The notes under the pieces were generated by a model. It did no database searches, was not told the origin of the DNA, and worked only from the letters and a program-made list of their open reading frames with translations. Shown here piece by piece: positions 62,901 through 64,000 of a DNA stretch of 64,000 bases (position 1 is its first letter; each line of letters starts with the position of its first letter). The stretch is taken from positions 1-64,000 of the forward strand of contig JAIKXM010000027.1 of NCBI GenBank assembly GCA_024684085.1, given 5' to 3'. The DNA is from Lachnospiraceae bacterium. Its GTDB lineage: Bacteria; Bacillota; Clostridia; Lachnospirales; Lachnospiraceae. The position numbers were made by a program, and so were the translations under genes.

Positions 62901-64000
62901 TAATCAAGAAATTTCAGGCGAAAACAGAATCAGAGGCAACGGAGACAGCCCGTAGGGAGTTAGGGGATGCCGTTGTCATAATGAATGTCCGCAATGTCAA
63001 GCGCAAAGGGCTTATGCGGTTCTTCTCGTCGCCTCTCGTAGAGGTGACGGTAGCTCTTGAGGAAGAACCCGAGCGCCCGAAGCCTCCGACAATGACGGCT
63101 CTTGAACAGCTTGCTGCCCGTCAGAAACAGATCAATGAGGAGCGGGAACACAAGGAAGAGATAATGGTGGACAATAAGCCGATACCGGCATCTTCACCGG
63201 ATATCCTCCATGAGCCCGAACCGCATGAGGTCATCGAAGAGAAGCTTAATTCGCTTGAGAACCTCCTTAAGAATAAGTTTGAGACTCACACATCCGCCGA
63301 ATCGGAGGATGAAGAGGAGAGCAAGGCTGAGAATCTTGACGAACAGATGAAGTTCACCAAGCTTCTCTATAACGTGATGATAGAGAATGAAGTCAATGAG
63401 AAATATGCCAATGCCATAATCGAAGAGACCGAGAAGACGAGCAAGCTCAATATGCCCTTTGATTATATGCTGACAAATATCTACCAGAAGATGATCCTTA
63501 AGTTCGGTAACCCGAGTACGGTAACTCCGGCTTCAAAGGGACCGAAGGTGGTATATTTTGTAGGACCTACAGGAGTTGGTAAGACCACAACCATCGCTAA
63601 GATAGCTTCCAAGCTCTGTGTGGAAGATAAGAAAAAAGTGGCGCTTCTTACTGCTGATACATACAGGATAGCTGCTGCCGAACAGTTAAGGACCTATGCC
63701 AATATTCTGGAGATACCTTTCAGGATAATCTATACGCCTACGGAAGTTGAGCAGGCGTATGAGGCTTTTTCGGATTATGATTACATCCTTGTAGATACGG
63801 CCGGACATTCTCATCACAATGAAGAACAGCGCAATAATACCAACAGTATGATCCATGCTATCGATGATCTTGCGGAATGTGAAGTATATCTTGTGCTCAG
63901 CGCCACGACCAAGTACAGGGATCTTACCAATATAGCGGATGCTTACAAGGAAATGGGCGATTACAAGATCATCTTTACCAAGCTTGATGAGACGACTGCG
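62897..64000 (+). CDS. flhF: Flagellar biosynthesis GTPase FlhF (3' end outside window)
   Basis: SRP-type GTPase that sets flagellar placement and number. The frame is open from ATG 62897 (MIIKKFQAKTESEATETAR; ATGA overlap with flhA) to the window end: 368 codons, with no stop. The N-terminal B domain is acidic and variable (about 1-125), followed by the N and G domains with G1 GPTGVGKTTT (from residue 223), G2-like TADTYRIAAAEQLRTYA, G3 DTAG and the start of G4 FTKLDE. The last part of the G domain is missing. flhG would be expected next, as in Bacillus. Confidence 0.95.
   Translation, partial: MIIKKFQAKTESEATETARRELGDAVVIMNVRNVKRKGLMRFFSSPLVEVTVALEEEPERPKPPTMTALEQLAARQKQINEEREHKEEIMVDNKPIPASSPDILHEPEPHEVIEEKLNSLENLLKNKFETHTSAESEDEEESKAENLDEQMKFTKLLYNVMIENEVNEKYANAIIEETEKTSKLNMPFDYMLTNIYQKMILKFGNPSTVTPASKGPKVVYFVGPTGVGKTTTIAKIASKLCVEDKKKVALLTADTYRIAAAEQLRTYANILEIPFRIIYTPTEVEQAYEAFSDYDYILVDTAGHSHHNEEQRNNTNSMIHAIDDLAECEVYLVLSATTKYRDLTNIADAYKEMGDYKIIFTKLDETTA

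Overview
The window looks like a chromosomal segment of a motile, anaerobic Clostridia-type Firmicute, most likely in the Lachnospiraceae (Butyrivibrio/Roseburia-like). The evidence is a GH3 beta-glucosidase with reversed domain order (described from Butyrivibrio and Ruminococcus), the Bacillus/Clostridium-type fla/che gene order next to topA and codY, a FliY with CheC-like phosphatase sites, and a complete Gram-positive type IV pilus set. No rRNA, tRNA, CRISPR array, prophage or transposase gene was seen. The assignment is inference from gene content, not a database match.

Layout. (1) 1-6.3 kb: one copy of a short repeat element, a GH3 glycosidase, then two membrane-anchored proteins of unknown function. 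One of these has a 21-copy 13-residue coiled-coil repeat; the other ends in a domain resembling BECR-fold RNase toxins. (2) 6.4-12.5 kb: phosphopentomutase (deoB), overlapped by a MutS-related ATPase gene, then a terminator, then a ComM/YifB-like AAA protein and DprA. (3) 12.8-32.8 kb: a type IV pilus locus behind a consensus sigma-A promoter. It encodes a modular pilin, PilB, PilC, major pilin, PilD, a PilM-PilN fusion, PilO, four minor-pilin-like proteins (two very large) and a 1647-residue secreted protein, and ends at a strong terminator. (4) 32.8-39.3 kb: a degenerate 13/14-bp tandem repeat, a chemoreceptor with a long basic N-terminal tail, a terminator with a large structured loop, topA, a second such terminator-like element, and codY. 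(5) 39.3-64.0 kb: the flagellar operon flgB-flgC-fliE-fliF-fliG-fliH-fliI-fliJ-ylxF-fliK-flgD-(flagellar operon protein)-flgE | swrD-motA-motB-fliL-fliM-fliY-cheY-fliO-fliP-fliQ-fliR-flhB-flhA-flhF. The last gene is cut by the window end.

How the parts fit. In Bacillus, dprA, topA, codY and flgB lie in this order. Here the same backbone is kept, but the whole pilus locus plus a chemoreceptor sits between dprA and topA. The region therefore couples DNA processing, surface pili, chemosensing, the GTP/branched-chain amino acid regulator CodY, and flagellar assembly. Inside the flagellar operon there is a perfect intrinsic terminator after flgE, and a second copy of the repeat element between flhB and flhA. 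This suggests that expression along the operon is not uniform.

Most noteworthy: the pilus locus with its modular pilin and giant secreted partner; the BECR-like membrane protein next to the 13-residue-repeat protein; the repeat element with inverted ends present at both ends of the window; the decayed tandem duplication of the flgB 3' end; the absence of a canonical start codon at the conserved N-terminus of FlhB; and terminator-like RNAs with long structured loops.
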